DNA of 64,000 nt from Diploptera punctata (GCA_030220185.1 JASPKZ010004568.1:377501-441500), one strand, 5' to 3'. Shown: positions 22,231 to 34,798, counted from the first letter of the stretch. Numbers and translations are program-made. Notes: a model not told the origin generated them from the sequence alone.

Positions 22231-22507
22231 CAATGACAAACTAGTGCGAATGAAATCAGTAATTATATTATAAAATTATATTATATTTTAGGTGTTTACG
22301 TATTTTAATACAGCACGTACATACCGCATACAAGTGGCGGACCGCGAGCTCTAATTTTTTTAAGTTAAAAATAGAATTATACAACATCTGTACGTGATAC
22401 GCAAAAAATAGTAACAGTTCCGTTATCAGGGTGTTTGACATGACTTATTTACATTAAAATATTTCATGCCACAAAATATTATGTTAATAAACATAAGTTC
22501 ATGGAAG

Positions 22508-22552
<45 letters not shown>

Positions 22553-23046
22553 CTTCAAAGCTGATAATTGCGTAACATATATAATTATACCACATTAGCA
22601 GATCTTGAAGAAATTTTAACGAAATATACATTAGCAGATATGTTAGAGAAATGACATTTAGTTTGTGTAATGAGCATAGCTATAGACATTGTCATTTAAA
22701 GGCAAAAAAATACGACTCCGCATATCCACAGCACAAATAAATAGTGTGCATTTGAACGAAGTGTTTTTAAATAAATAAAACATAGAAATTATATATTTTT
22801 GGTCACAAATCTCTCATGGATTTTTTAAATTATGTTATGTTTGTTTCCAACTTTTATTTTAGATGTATACGATAATATGTTACACCAAATAATTATAACA
22901 ACAGTAGACAACAACAAAAAACATAACCCGAAGTACCAATAAGTGAACTTTACTTAAATCGGTGTGCTAACTTCAAATATGTAATTAGATTTTCCCTAGC
23001 ACATTTAGTTTTTGAGATAATACTGGTCAACATGATTTTTGTCTCA
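22231..23046. other. Spacer with one microsatellite
   Basis: AT-rich apart from the (GT)n run at 22511-22551. Confidence 0.4.
22511..22551 (+). repeat. (GT)n microsatellite
   Basis: About twenty GT units without interruption. Confidence 0.95.
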
Positions 23047-23392
23047 TGAGTACCAATCCATCCATAGTAATTCTGCCCGAAGGCAGGTTCTTCACTGCAA
23101 TCATAGCATTCTCATGCTATGCTTGCAGCTTTACTAGGGAATTGTAGGTGTGGTAGCTTCCCGTTGCTTTCCACACCGGTGAAGGATGATGATTATGATG
23201 ATGATGATGGCCATATGATTTCGGGGACCGTTTGGGCCTTAAAGTTTTCCTGACATTTGTCTTAGAAGTTAGGAAAAACCCCGATAAAAACCTCACCCAG
23301 AAAAACTGCCACGACCGGGGATCGAACCCGGGCCCGCTGCGTGACATGGCAGCACGCTACCTCGAGACCACAGCGGTGGACTGAGTACCAAT
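23047..23392 (-). mobile_element. SINE, tail type A, full length with 11 bp TSD
   Basis: The SINE body is 23058-23381 on minus: head GTCCACCGCTGTGGTCTCGA, B box GGTTCGATCCC, body, ATC microsatellite, tail ending CTATGGATGGA. It is bracketed by TGAGTACCAAT at 23047-23057 and again at 23382-23392, a clean target-site duplication. Of the copies here this is closest to a reference for the family. The SINE has no protein; it would depend on a LINE for mobility. Confidence 0.95.
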
Positions 23393-25302
23393 AGTTGTAC
23401 TTAATGCATTTTTTTATCGTGTTTTCAAATATGTGTTCGGAATTTGTCCATCATCCACAGTTTTTATTTCAATTTCAATTAACGGATTTAAATAATTATT
23501 TTTTAATAAACCTTTCTTCGTCCATTTGTCCATTGTAAAATAAAACCTAATGAGCTAACTCAGGAGATTTCAGCTATGGAAAAGAGATATCAAGGCAAAT
23601 AGAATCCTAATATGCTTGCCGATTATTTTTGGACCATCAAGAGGCATGCTCCACAGGCAAAACATAGCACAAAATCGTCATTTCTTACATCTAGGTGAGA
23701 CCGAATGTTCGAATATTGTATAGTTACAAATGTAGAAAATATTAAAGTGTTTGAAATTGTAAATTCGTGTCTCTCGGAAACCTTACGCGATGAAGAAGAA
23801 CCGATATCATATGTGAATTGAGGAGAAAAAATATTATGAGAACCACATATGTTTGTTTCTGAGAAAAAAAAAGTTAATTTTTTGTTGCACAGTGTAATTA
23901 GAGGTGACAGAATGTCATCCTTGTGAAAATTGTATATATATATCAACCTTACTGACAGCATATCAGAAAATATTTCTAACATCCAAGCAATGGTCGAATC
24001 ATTTTCAGTATTAAAAAGTCTAGACAGATTTCCTTATACTGTTACTTGTAAAAATTATTTTATTCAGACTGGAGGCCTACATCGCTTTGCTGTGAAACCT
24101 GTTACAATGTCTCTATCTATTTACAAATATCGGACAGAATTAATTAGAAAAAATAAATGAAAACAAGAACTCAGTAAAAGTATTAAATTTCCGTTTTACA
24201 TTGACGTAGAAAATTAATGATTCTAGGAAATAACACGTCTGGTGTTATACCGTCATTGAAATTAATAGCAGATGAAAAAGGCCGTGACAAATGTCTCTAC
24301 AATTATTTGTATTTATCCGAAAAGTTCTCAGCTCTAAAAGCAATAATTCTTTTTCCGAGAAATACAAAGATTCTTACTGCAGAATAACAAATACAATATC
24401 ATAACTCCTTTAAATATTTTTTAATGAGCGCAAAAAAAACAATGTAATCAAATTCAGGATTACAATTAATATCGTGCAATATATATACATTCAACATTTT
24501 AGAATTTTTATTTATTGTCACTGTCAAAGTCTATAGCCATACTACCCCTAATGAGGAAAGGATGTTCCCTTGCGGGAGTCACTTAACTAGGACAACATGC
24601 TTATATCCCTACAGATGTCAGCGAAAGACAAGTAGTTATTTCATCATCTCAAACAGACATCCATTACGCAACTAAGATATTACTTGGTTGGGAATGGAAG
24701 ATTCAATTTTGCTAAATGGCTCTAATTAACGCTTGAGATTTTCTACGCCCGAAATTCTTGAGACTAGGAACCTCGGGTTTAATCTTCTTCCCTTGGATTT
24801 TACCTTCCATCAACCAGATAGAGATTAGAACCCGAGACTCTCTTAACAAGAGGCAATGAATTTAACTTTTAAAATACTGAGGCCGATACCCTTACCAGTA
24901 ACATTTTAAAGCCATTTGAAGCATTGCATTTGTAAGGTTATTATAATTATCGAAAATTATGCGATTTTAAAAAGTATCACCTATGATGCTAATTAAATTT
25001 ATATTTAAAATTTGAAGTAATTATTCAAGATTTTATCGTTCCATCCCCATCAATCTAATTTTTTCGAGGATATTGAATTCATATGTATTCAAAGTAATTT
25101 TAGGCAGCCTGTAATTATTAATTTTTTCCGTTCCTCCGGTTACAAATTATTTTCTAGGATTTTGTACATTTTTGTATAGGTATAAGTGTACCTCATAAAT
25201 ATTGAACACAATAAATTTGAGCAATCCTTAGGAGTTTGCTGTCACAGAGAACTACACAAAAAATTCATTTTCGATGATACTGAATGTAGACTGTGTATAC
25301 AG
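23393..25302. other. Spacer, nothing firm
   Basis: Overlapping frames at 23623-23982 (-) and 23930-24160 (+) show no domain. A small inverted pair, CTCGGGTTTAATCT (24775-24788) and its approximate complement (24822-24838), resembles B boxes but lacks an acceptor side. Confidence 0.35.
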
Positions 25303-25460
25303 AGTGTTCGGAAACACTCATTAAAAACTTATATGGCTTGTAAAGGGGACTAAGCAGATAAGGTTCTGAAAGGGACTTTTGTCTAGAAATCTACTGTTTT
25401 CGCACTGCAAGTACAGTCATTTCGAATTGAACGTTTGAATATCTCGCGTCTGCCGAGCAT

Positions 25461-28371
25461 AAATAAATAGTAATTTAACGATTTATGACTCAATTCTCTA
25501 CAAGGCAATATATTTAATAAATAAAAATATCAAAGTTTTATTTACTAAGTACATAATATATTATCATCAAGTAAATATAAAATCAATTGATTATACAATT
25601 AATTATATTAGTTATAAATAAATAGTAATTTAACGATTTATGACTCAATTCTCTACTAGGCTATATATTTAATAAATAAAAATATCAAAGTTTTATTTAT
25701 TAAGTACATAATATATTATCATCAAGTAAATATAAAATCAATTGATTATACAATTAATTATATTAGTTATAAATAGTAATTTAACGATTTATGACTCAAT
25801 TCTCTACTAGGCTATATATTTAATAAATAAAAATATCAAAGTTTTATTTATTAAGTACATAATATATTATCATCAAGTAAATATAAAATCAATTGATTAT
25901 ACAATTAATTATATTAGTTATAAATAGTAATTTAACGATTTATGACTCAATTCTCTACTAGGCTATATATTTAATAAATAAAAATATCAAAGTTTTATTT
26001 ATTAAGTACATAATATATTATCATCAAGTAAATATAAAATCAATTGATTATACAATTAATTATATTAGTTATAAATAAATAGTAATTTAACGATTTATGA
26101 CTCAATTCTCTACTAGGCTATATATTTAATAAATAAAAATATCAAAGTTTTATTTATTAAGTACATAATATATTATCATCAAGTAAATATAAAATCAATT
26201 GATTATACAATTAATTATATTAGTTATAAATAAATAGTAATTTAACGATTTATGACTCAATTCTCTACTAGGCTATATATTTAATAAATAAAAATATCAA
26301 AGTTTTATTTATTAAGTACATAATATATTATCATCAAGTAAATATAAAATCAATTGATTATACAATTAATTATATTAGTTATAATAAATAGTAATTTAAC
26401 GATTTATGACTCAATTCTCTACTAGGCTATATATTTAATAAATAAAAATATCAAAGTTTTATTTATTAAGTACATAATATATTATCATCAAGTAAATATA
26501 AAATCAATTGATTATACAATTAATTATATTAGTTATAAATAGTAATTTAACGATTTATGACTCAATTCTCTACTAGGCTATATATTTAATAAATAAAAAT
26601 ATCAAAGTTTTATTTATTAAGTACATAATATATTATCATCAAGTAAATATAAAATCAATTGATTATACAATTAATTATATTAGTTATAAATAGTAATTTA
26701 ACGATTTATGACTCAATTCTCTACTAGGCTATATATTTAATAAATAAAAATATCAAAGTTTTATTTATTAAGTACATAATATATTATCATCAAGTAAATA
26801 TAAAATCAATTGATTATACAATTAATTATATTAGTTATAAATAGTAATTTAACGATTTATGACTCAATTCTCTACTAGGCTGCTATATATTTAATAAATA
26901 AAAATATCAAAGTTTTATTTATTAAGTACATAATATATTATCATCAAGTAAATATAAAATCAATTGATTATACAATTAATTATATTAGTTATAAATAAAT
27001 AGTAATTTAACGATTTATGACTCAATTCTCTACTAGGCTATATATTTAATAAATAAAAATATCAAAGTTTTATTTATTAAGTACATAATATATTATCATC
27101 AAGTAAATATAAAATCAATTGATTATACAATTAATTATATTAGTTATAAATAAATAGTAATTTAACGATTTATGACTCAATTCTCTACTAGGCTATATAT
27201 TTAATAAATAAAAATATCAAAGTTTTATTTATTAAGTACATAATATATTATCATCAAGTAAATATAAAATCAATTGATTATACAATTAATTATATTAGTT
27301 ATAAATAAATAATAATTTAACGATTTATGACTCAATTCTCTACTAGGCTATATATTTAATAAATAAAAATATCAAAGTTTTATTTATTAAGTACATAATA
27401 TATTATCATCAAGTAAATATAAAATCAATTGATTATACAATTAATTATATTAGTTATAAATAAATAGTAATTTAACGATTTATGACTCAATTCTCTACTA
27501 GGCTATATATTTAATAAATAAAAATATCAAAGTTTTATTTATTAAGTACATAATATATTATCATCAAGTAAATATAAAATCAATTGATTATACAATTAAT
27601 TATATTAGTTATAAATAAATAGTAATTTAACGATTTATGACTCAATTCTCTACTAGGCTATATATTTAATAAATAAAAATATCAAAGTTTTATTTATTAA
27701 GTACATAATATATTATCATCAAGTAAATATAAAATCAATTGATTATACAATTAATTATATTAGTTATAAATAGTAATTTAACGATTTATGACTCAATTCT
27801 CTACTAGGCTATATATTTAATAAATAAGAATATCAAAGTTTTATTTATTAAGTACATAATATATTATCATCAAGTAAATATAAAATCAATTGATTATACA
27901 ATTAATTATATTAGTTATAAATAATGTAATTTAACGATTTATGACTCAATTCTCTACTAGGCTATATATTGAATAAATAAAAATATCAAAGTTTTATTCA
28001 TTAAGTACATAATATATTATCATCAAGTAAATATAAAATCAATTGATTATACAATTAATTATATTAGTTATAAATAAATAGTAATTTAACGATTTATGAC
28101 TCAATTCTCTACTAGGCTATATATTTAATAAATAAAAATATCAAAGTTTTATTTATTAAGTACATAATATATTATCATCAAGTAAATATAAAATCAATTG
28201 ATTATACAATTAATTATATTAGTTATAAATAGTAATTTAACGATTTATGACTCAATTCTCTACTAGGCTATATATTTAATAAACAAAAATATCAAAGTTT
28301 TATTTATTAAGTTCATAATATATTATCATCAAGTAAATATAAAATCAAATGATTATACAATTAATTATATT
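25461..28371 (+). repeat. AT-rich satellite: 19 copies of a 151/155 bp unit
   Basis: The unit starts AGTAATTTAACGATTTATGA and contains CTCTACTAGGCTATATATTT and ATCAATTGATTATACAATTA. I place 19 starts, from 25469 to 28231. Units are almost identical except for one or two AAAT tetramers at the junction, giving 151 or 155 bp, and rare single changes. The first copy is the most diverged and fuses with the left inverted repeat; the last few copies are also slightly diverged. No long frame. Confidence 0.97.
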
Positions 28372-28383
28372 TTCACAACCCAA

Positions 28384-28685
28384 CATTCACTGATTTCGTG
28401 ACAATGTCCAATGTCAAGGGCTAAATAATGAAACTTCTTTGACACTGTATGAATAAGATTGGAGGAGTAAAACAGGATAGGCCTACTATTCACTGTACAA
28501 TGTGTGCAATGAGTAGAGGTAATGACCTCATTGACCCACTGTTGTAGTAACATTAACATTAACCACAATTTTAAATGCTGATTAGAAGTTTCGTTAGTTT
28601 CGCGAATAAACAAATAAATAATCTCCAGTGTGAGAAAGTGAAGTTCTTCCGTTGACATTAGGCATTGTCACGAAATCAGTGAATG
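28384..28685. mobile_element. 302 bp MITE with ~23 bp TIRs
   Basis: CATTCACTGATTTCGTGACA at 28384 is repeated inverted at the right end (28663-28685). Just inside, ATGTCAA and TTGACAT also mirror. The 97-codon minus frame over it has no domain. It abuts the end of the satellite array. Confidence 0.85.
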
Positions 28686-28733
28686 GTCTATTGTATAGAT
28701 TTAAATAATTGATGTTAAAAAAAATATATTTTT

Positions 28734-28912
28734 TACCTGGTTAGTCAGTCGTGCTCAACTAAATTATTAAACTTATTCAAGTTATTTTAATTATTAGAAT
28801 TATGGTAAGTCAGTCGTGCTCAACTAAATTAATAAACTTCTTCAAGTTATTCTAATAATTAGAATAACTTGAAGTTTAATAAATTAGTTGAGGATGACTG
28901 ACTTACCAGGTA
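28734..28912. mobile_element. Palindromic MITE, partial dimer, same family as 1-220
   Basis: There are three arms. 28734-28802 and 28803-28850 are direct copies carrying GTCAGTCGTGCTCAACTAAA; 28855-28912 is the inverted copy ending in CTTACCAGGTA. The outer end TACCTGG and right end CCAGGTA match the element at 1-220. An (AT)n run of about 24 bases follows at 28912-28935. Confidence 0.85.
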
Positions 28913-28940
28913 ATATATATATATATATATATATACATAT

Positions 28941-28987
28941 AATTAACATCTTATTACATAACCTCAACGGTGCTTTAATATGAATTA
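28941..28987 (+). repeat. Copy 2 of the ~45 bp shared motif
   Basis: AACATCTTATTACATAACCT then CAACGGTGCTTTAATATGAA. It lies immediately before the right inverted repeat of the composite. Confidence 0.75.
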
Positions 28988-29339
28988 ATTGAGTCATAAA
29001 CCGTTGAAGTACTATCGATTTATTGCCGGAAGACACGGGAGATTTACGTTTAATGCGATCCAGTCCCTACAGAAGAAGAATTATATGTTTCAAAGACAAG
29101 TTTTCATATTAAAGATGTTACCTACTAAAGTTCCCTCTACAAGCCCTTGAAGTTTCTAATGGAAATTTCCGAACACCTGAATATTACACATTCTCAGTGA
29201 ATAAATCTAACTTGCATAGTGTACATTTTAATGTGGTCATACACAACTAGAGTCGAATATTATATTTTTTAAAAGAAGCTTTAGTGTTATATGTGCACAT
29301 ATTTTTTACAGTGTCCAGGATTTTTAACAGTTTGATGAA

Positions 29340-29955
29340 GAAACTACTTTTTTTAAATTTCAGGATTGTTTATGTTATTTGCACAGGTATCCTCAACCAA
29401 AATTTACAATATTTTTCTTCCACACTTCTCGGTCTTACGTGTCTGCTTCTATCATATTTCTCTTCTTCATGTTGTCTTGAATTCCCTTTATCCACGTTGG
29501 CCTTAGTCTACCATGTTTCCCTTTTCCAGGAAGTATTCATTTCAATGCTTCTTTGTTTGATTTTGTGTCCCTTCTTCTCATTATATGTCCGTACCATCTT
29601 AGTTGGATTTCTTAAATCTCTTGAACAATATTCTTTTGTACATTCATTATTTCTCTTATTGTATTATTTTTATTTTTTATAATTTTCATATTCTTGCCGA
29701 TCTTCTTAAAAAGTCAATTTCTGTGACTAATAATTTATTTCTGTGTTTTTGCTACAACGTCCTAGTTTACGGACCATATAATAAAATACTATTCACAATT
29801 GTGTTATATATTAATAATTTAGCCATCTTGATTATATGATTACTCAAAATATAATCTAATATGACAATAAATTTCTTAGTCTCTTTTATTCTTTGTTTCG
29901 ATGTCTAATTCAGATGATACATATTTTTTAATTATTGATCCCAAACACTTAAAAT
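29340..29955 (-). pseudogene. LINE RT C-terminal fragment, inverted paralogue of 14725-15330
   Basis: On minus it repeats the 14.7 kb fragment block by block: TTTGGGATCAATAATTAAAA, ATCTGAATTAGACATCG, the LLYG coding block, IQLRWYGH and GKHGRLRPTWIKGIQ-like blocks, and the closing AACAATCCTGAA. Plus-strand frames here (29284-29839) are shadows. Stops and frameshifts show that it is dead. Confidence 0.8.
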
Positions 29956-31858
29956 ATTCTACTGAGAAACTACTTAATGTCAACAAAATAGAGTATCATC
30001 TCCGTTTATGGAGTTCGATTTATACACAGGTCGTTTCAACATTTAGTTTAAAATAACAGAATGTAATGTTAAAGGCGAGCTGGCGAAGTGTGTATCAATA
30101 AGTATATTATTCTTATCTTTCATTACTCCAAAGATGGAGAACGCAAAACAGAAAAAATGTAATCATAGAATACCCACCCCTACACCAAAATATTCATTTA
30201 CAAGATATATGACAACACAAAGCGGGTAGTCAGTAAGATTCCATCATGGTTAACGTAGCCATCAGATAAATATACATTTCGTTTAGAATTGGAAATTGAT
30301 TATTTCTGCAATCAGAATTTAAAAAAAAATGCCGAGTAGTTTATTGTATTCTAAACAGTCCTGCTAAGTGAGACAGATGATACTTCACATGCTGATGAAC
30401 ATGGGAAATAAAACTTTAAGGTATTATTCATTACCATAGAGAACCGATAGAGGCGCCTCTCTGTGTTAATTTTTTACAACAATTTAACGCCATCTAAATT
30501 TGACCGGGACGTAATTTCAAACAGGTCTCGCTGGCTCGGTCACGGTGGATCAGTCGCATGGAAAGTAGCCTATACACTCTCATCCATTGAAAAATAAAAT
30601 TGAAAGCTCAACACAAGCAATGCTACTTTGTAAACAATTTTCGCATGTTTTAATACTTACTCTTTTCAGAATAAAAACAAGGAATTTGCCAACTTTTCAG
30701 ATGTCTTTAACTATAAATTATTTTCAGTTTTCTTTCTATCTTTCAGAATTCATTAAGGAAGTTGACTAAAATAATGTACATTATTTCCTAAGCATTTATT
30801 AAAAAAGTAGATGAACATAGTAGATAAAGTAGATCACTATTTAATAGGAAGTTATTGAAAAAGTTATACAAGAAAAATATTGGCAAATATTTTGTAATTC
30901 TTTTTCAAAAGAAATAAAAATGAAAAATGCAAAATTGTTTACAAAGTAACATTTCTTGTGTTATTTCCAATATGAAGTATCGAACAGGATCTGGGTAATG
31001 TATATGCTATGGCAGTGACATTGGACGAGCCTGGTGTAATGAGTAGTAATATGCTCTTTTGTGTTTTAAGAAAACAAAGTAATTTAAGTACGAGTGAAAA
31101 TTACTGGCATAATAAAACACATAAAATTATAGATGATGAACATTTAAAAATAACTTAATTTAAAAATACCTTAAGTTTAGAAGAATGTAGCAAAAAAAAT
31201 CTAACTTAAACTTATGCATCATTTCTCTAATCTGAACGGTTTCATCATGTTTATATGTGAATGTGCGCACATTAATTCTTAACCAGACTTGTCATGATTA
31301 GTTTAACGAAATAACACTAATTTCATTTTATAACAACACTAATTCATTTATTGTTTTGAATTAATATTAATATTTCACAAAAACAAAAATGTTTATACAT
31401 TTTATGGTCACTATAGGAAGTACATTATTCAAGAGGAATAGACTTTCCTCAATGAAATTACTGTACACACAGACGTCACATACACAGTTCAAGATTCAAT
31501 AATTCTGCAGTATACATATTTATTTGTTATGTAACATTATAGTCTATTTGCAAAAATTAGTTACTATTACCTCTAAAGCCTTCCGAATCCATTAATGGAA
31601 TCACTTACCTTTACTTTTTACTTAGGAAATCTAACAGTTCATTATAGAAGAAATTCAATGTACATTTTCGACTGAGAACGCCATTGGCCTATCAGCCAAC
31701 TGTTGTCCCAACATCTACATGTGACAAGAAACCAAATAATTTGAATTTTTTTAGTCATAAACATTTTTTAATTCTAACATCAATGTCTATCTTCACATTA
31801 TTACCAAGAAATCACTGAATAGTCAAAGGTCAGGTCAAATTATTTTTGATAAAAGGCT
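29956..31858. other. Long spacer, nothing recognised
   Basis: AT-rich, with a slightly GC-richer patch near 30440-30560. No frame, repeat arm or motif supported. Confidence 0.4.
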
Positions 31859-31978
31859 CAGTTGTCTGAACAGTTAGGTTCTCGAAGTAATTACCATCAC
31901 TTCATACTAAGATTTTTTGCATATATTAAACAAGTATAAAAGGTGTAGAAAGTTCTCAACAAGATAGATGTAACGATA
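31859..31978 (+). repeat. ~120 bp direct repeat, copy 1
   Basis: CAGTTGTCTGAACAGTTAGG through AACAAGATAGATGTAACGAT is repeated nearly unchanged at 33767-33884. Family unknown. Confidence 0.85.
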
Positions 31979-32436
31979 AATTCAAATTTATGTAACACAA
32001 TATTAACATAATTAATTAGTTTTTTCTAAATCACAAGCACATTTCTGTATAGTCTATAATGTACTGGTATGTTCTTGCAATAAATTTGTTGTCCAATGTT
32101 CTTGAAAGAGAACCTCACTGCACCTACTGTAGATTCTGAAAAAAAAAACTGTATGTGGCAACTTTTAAAATACACCAAAATAGCCTGCACAATTGTGTCA
32201 ATTGTACTCTTATGGTTTTGTTTTAAATAATATTAGTATTTAAAGTTTTTCTAACAATTATTCTAATTCTCTTCTTTACAATTCATAATTATCTATTTAT
32301 TTCCAATTGGATTTAGGGTCATGTTGTTTTTCAAGCAATAATGATGATCCAATGCAGCCACATAAAATTCCAAAGTTCCTATAATAATTTCCATTGCAGC
32401 TAACATATAACTTTTAAGTTTCAATTTTCTGTACTA

Positions 32437-32760
32437 TATATCGATGGTGGGCAATGAAAACCTCATAACTCCATTTTGGTAAATTTACAGGAGAAACAAA
32501 TAACTGTTTTAAATAATTATGAAAATTGATAAGCAATAGTTCCTAAATATTTTACTACAGAATACAAGTCATGTTATTAATAAATTTGAAGTCCGTATTC
32601 TCAACAGGTTATGCATCACATGAATTAAATTAAACCTCATAGTGCTTTTTCCTTGTGAAAGTTATATATATGCATCACATATTTCTGTGCTGGCAACTGG
32701 AGTTATGTGGCTTTCAATGACTGATGGAGTTATGAGGTTTTCATTGCCTACCGTTGATAT
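32437..32760. mobile_element. ~324 bp MITE with ~37 bp TIRs
   Basis: GGCAATGAAAACCTCATAAC near the left end (32450) is mirrored at the right end, and the outer ATATCGATGG/ATATCAACGG agree with two changes. Non-coding centre. The next SINE begins almost at its right end. Confidence 0.85.
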
Positions 32761-33118
32761 GATCAGTCCACCACTGTGGTCTTAAGGTAGCATGCTGCCT
32801 TGTCACGCAGTGGGCCCAGGTTAGATTCCTGGTTGGAACAGGCTACTGGGCGAGTTTTTTTCGGGGTTTTTCCTCACTTGTAAGACAAATGTCAGGAAAC
32901 TTAGGGCCCAACGGTCCCTGAAAATCATCTGGCCATCATCATCATCATCATACTTATCATTATCATCATCATCCTCTTCACTGGTGTGGAAAGCAATGGG
33001 AAGCTACTGCACCTATAATTCCTTAGTAAAGCTGCAAAGCATTGCATGAAAATGCTATGATTGGAGTGAAAGACCAGCTCTCGGGCAGAATTACTATGGA
33101 TGGATTAATATATGATCA
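32757..33118 (+). mobile_element. SINE, tail type A, full length with 9 bp TSD
   Basis: The body is 32766-33109: head GTCCACCACTGTGGTCTTAA, a weak B box GGTTAGATTCC, body with GGGTTTTTCCTCACTTGTAA, a long ATC-type microsatellite (32934-32975), and tail ending TTACTATGGATGGATTA. ATATGATCA at 32757-32765 and 33110-33118 is the target duplication; the first copy overlaps the end of the preceding MITE, so the SINE landed at that MITE's edge. Confidence 0.93.
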
Positions 33119-33685
33119 AACTCCTACCTATGACAAAACTAAGGTTAGAGTTATTATTTATATTTCAGCTAGTTTTTATTTTTAAGACTTCAATAACAAG
33201 GCATTTCTTCTGTAGTTGGTAATGAGCTATGTATGTTGACTGCATCGTGTCTTTCTAAATTGTATCCACTTTTATTTAGTGGTGCATGTGCATGTAGTCT
33301 ACTTTGGATTTAGAAAATATTCTTTGTCGCATAATGAAAACTTTATCCTTAAATTCGGAAAAAAAACTGTAGAATAACTTTACCAATGCATTTTTCTAAG
33401 TTCTACAGAATAATAGTGCGCATGCACATATGCTTATGGAACCACATATCTGTGAAATATTAATAATCATCTTTGCAATTAATATCCATATGTTTTATTA
33501 AAAATGAATGCACACTAACTTGCTCCAACATCTAACCAAATAAATTGCACATATATTAATTAATATACTCTGATCTACTTTGATGTACACTAACTTGTCA
33601 AATTGAAACCTTACAAAATGAAATGGGTGAACATCAATTTCTTAAAATATATTTTGGAACTAACGGCGAATGTTGATCATACTGA

Positions 33686-33690
<5 letters not shown>
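33119..33690. other. Spacer, nothing recognised
   Basis: AT-rich. TCTACAGAATAATAGTGCGCATGC near 33405 has a partial echo near 34085 (CTACAGAACCACAGTGCGCA). Confidence 0.35.
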
Positions 33691-33743
<53 letters not shown>

Positions 33744-33765
33744 ACACATATATATATATATATAC
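33691..33765 (+). repeat. (CA)n then (TA)n microsatellite
   Basis: More than twenty CA units followed by TA units. It lies immediately upstream of the second 120 bp direct repeat and creates a low-complexity HTHT frame. Confidence 0.95.
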
Positions 33766-33766
33766 A

Positions 33767-33884
33767 CAGTTGTCTGAACAGTTAGGTTCTCTAAGTAATT
33801 ACCATCACTTCATACTAAGATTTTTTGCACATATAAAAAGTATAAAAGGAGTAGAAAGTTCTCAACAAGATAGATGTAACGATA
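33767..33884 (+). repeat. ~120 bp direct repeat, copy 2
   Basis: Matches 31859-31978 with a handful of substitutions and a small deletion in the TATTAAACAAG part. Confidence 0.85.
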
Positions 33885-34427
33885 TATCCTGCCACCTGGT
33901 TAAGTTACATTAAGCAATTGCGCATACTGAAGTTCTACACTACATTCTTGTAATTCTGTTGCCCTACGTACGTCTGCTTTTATTAACATTTTGTACTATT
34001 TTAAACTTTTTAAGATACTTATAATTTTTTTTTACAATCAGGCCTATTAAATATATATGTATGTACACAATGATTTCTTCAGTTCTACAGAACCACAGTG
34101 CGCATGCGCGAGATGTGTAAATACTTAATGTAATGTCCACAGAGAAATCTATAGAATCAGTGTTACCAACATTCTCAATTAATTCCATATATTTCAAGAA
34201 TGTATCTTCATTTTGTTAGGTTAGTATTAGAGTTAGTTAGTTACATCAGAATAGTATACATTTATTAAATAATATGAATGTTACTTATTTTTGTTAGGTT
34301 ATGAAGGGAAAAGTTAGTATACATCCATTTCTAATAATCATTTGGGAATTTATTACAAAGGTTGGTCGTATCAATTGACAGCTGTTTGGGGCCATCTAAC
34401 GACAACTCTATAAACATAAACACGTGT

Positions 34428-34798
34428 GCACAGCTTTCCCATAAAAAAAAACTCCTGGCGCGACAAGCCTAGAGGGCTCTTAGCCTACCAGCCAGCTGCT
34501 GGCCTCACATCCACGTGTGTCAATCACAGAGGTAGATGGTCATCAGCTAGTGTTGGGGTGACATGTGGTCAGCATGTCGAGTCCCCCAGCCGTTATAGCT
34601 GGTTTCCTCAACCTGGAGCCGCTATTTATTGTAGCTACCCAAATGCCTCACGATGTTGGGTGGGCACCGGTCCCATACTGGCCGAAATACCATGCGAAAA
34701 TTGCTTACCCCATGGAGACTCGAACCAGCGCAAGTCCCGTAGCTCTGCGCCAAGGCTTCCTGCCTTAACCACTCTGCTACGGCGCACAGCTTTTCCAT
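34428..34798 (-). mobile_element. tRNA-Ser/Leu-headed SINE with 15 bp TSD
   Basis: The element is 34443-34783 on minus. The head GCCGTAGCAGAGTGGTTAAG is a class II tRNA A-box arm, and TGGTTCGAGTC downstream is the B box. A GC-rich body unrelated to the other SINEs follows, ending in a T/A run (the A-run at 34443-34451 on plus). GCACAGCTTTCCCAT (34428-34442) and GCACAGCTTTTCCAT (34784-34798) are the target duplication. The plus frame 34426-34884 crossing it is an artefact of the GC-rich body. Confidence 0.9.

Larger units (their letters stand above)
25303..29181. mobile_element. Inverted-repeat-bounded composite carrying a satellite array
   Basis: The left ~195 bp (25303-25499) and right ~195 bp (28986-29181) are diverged inverted copies. 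Both begin CAG.GTGTTCGGAAA at the outer edge and share GGCTTGTA.AGGG.ACT, AAACGT/GAACGT, TCTC.CGT and, at the inner edge, TTTATGACTCAATT. The left copy runs directly into the first 151/155 bp satellite unit. Inside are the satellite (25461-28371), a 302 bp MITE and a palindromic MITE. There is no coding capacity. Either one large TIR element expanded internally, or two copies of a small element flank the array. Confidence 0.6.

Noticed and set aside
24765..24845. Inverted B-box-like pair resembling the half-tRNA palindrome at 3.1 kb
   Set aside because: Only about 14 bases per arm match, with no acceptor-like end and no AT-rich tail, so chance cannot be excluded.
33603..33785. 60-codon frame with a long HT repeat
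   Set aside because: Pure translation of a (CA)n microsatellite.
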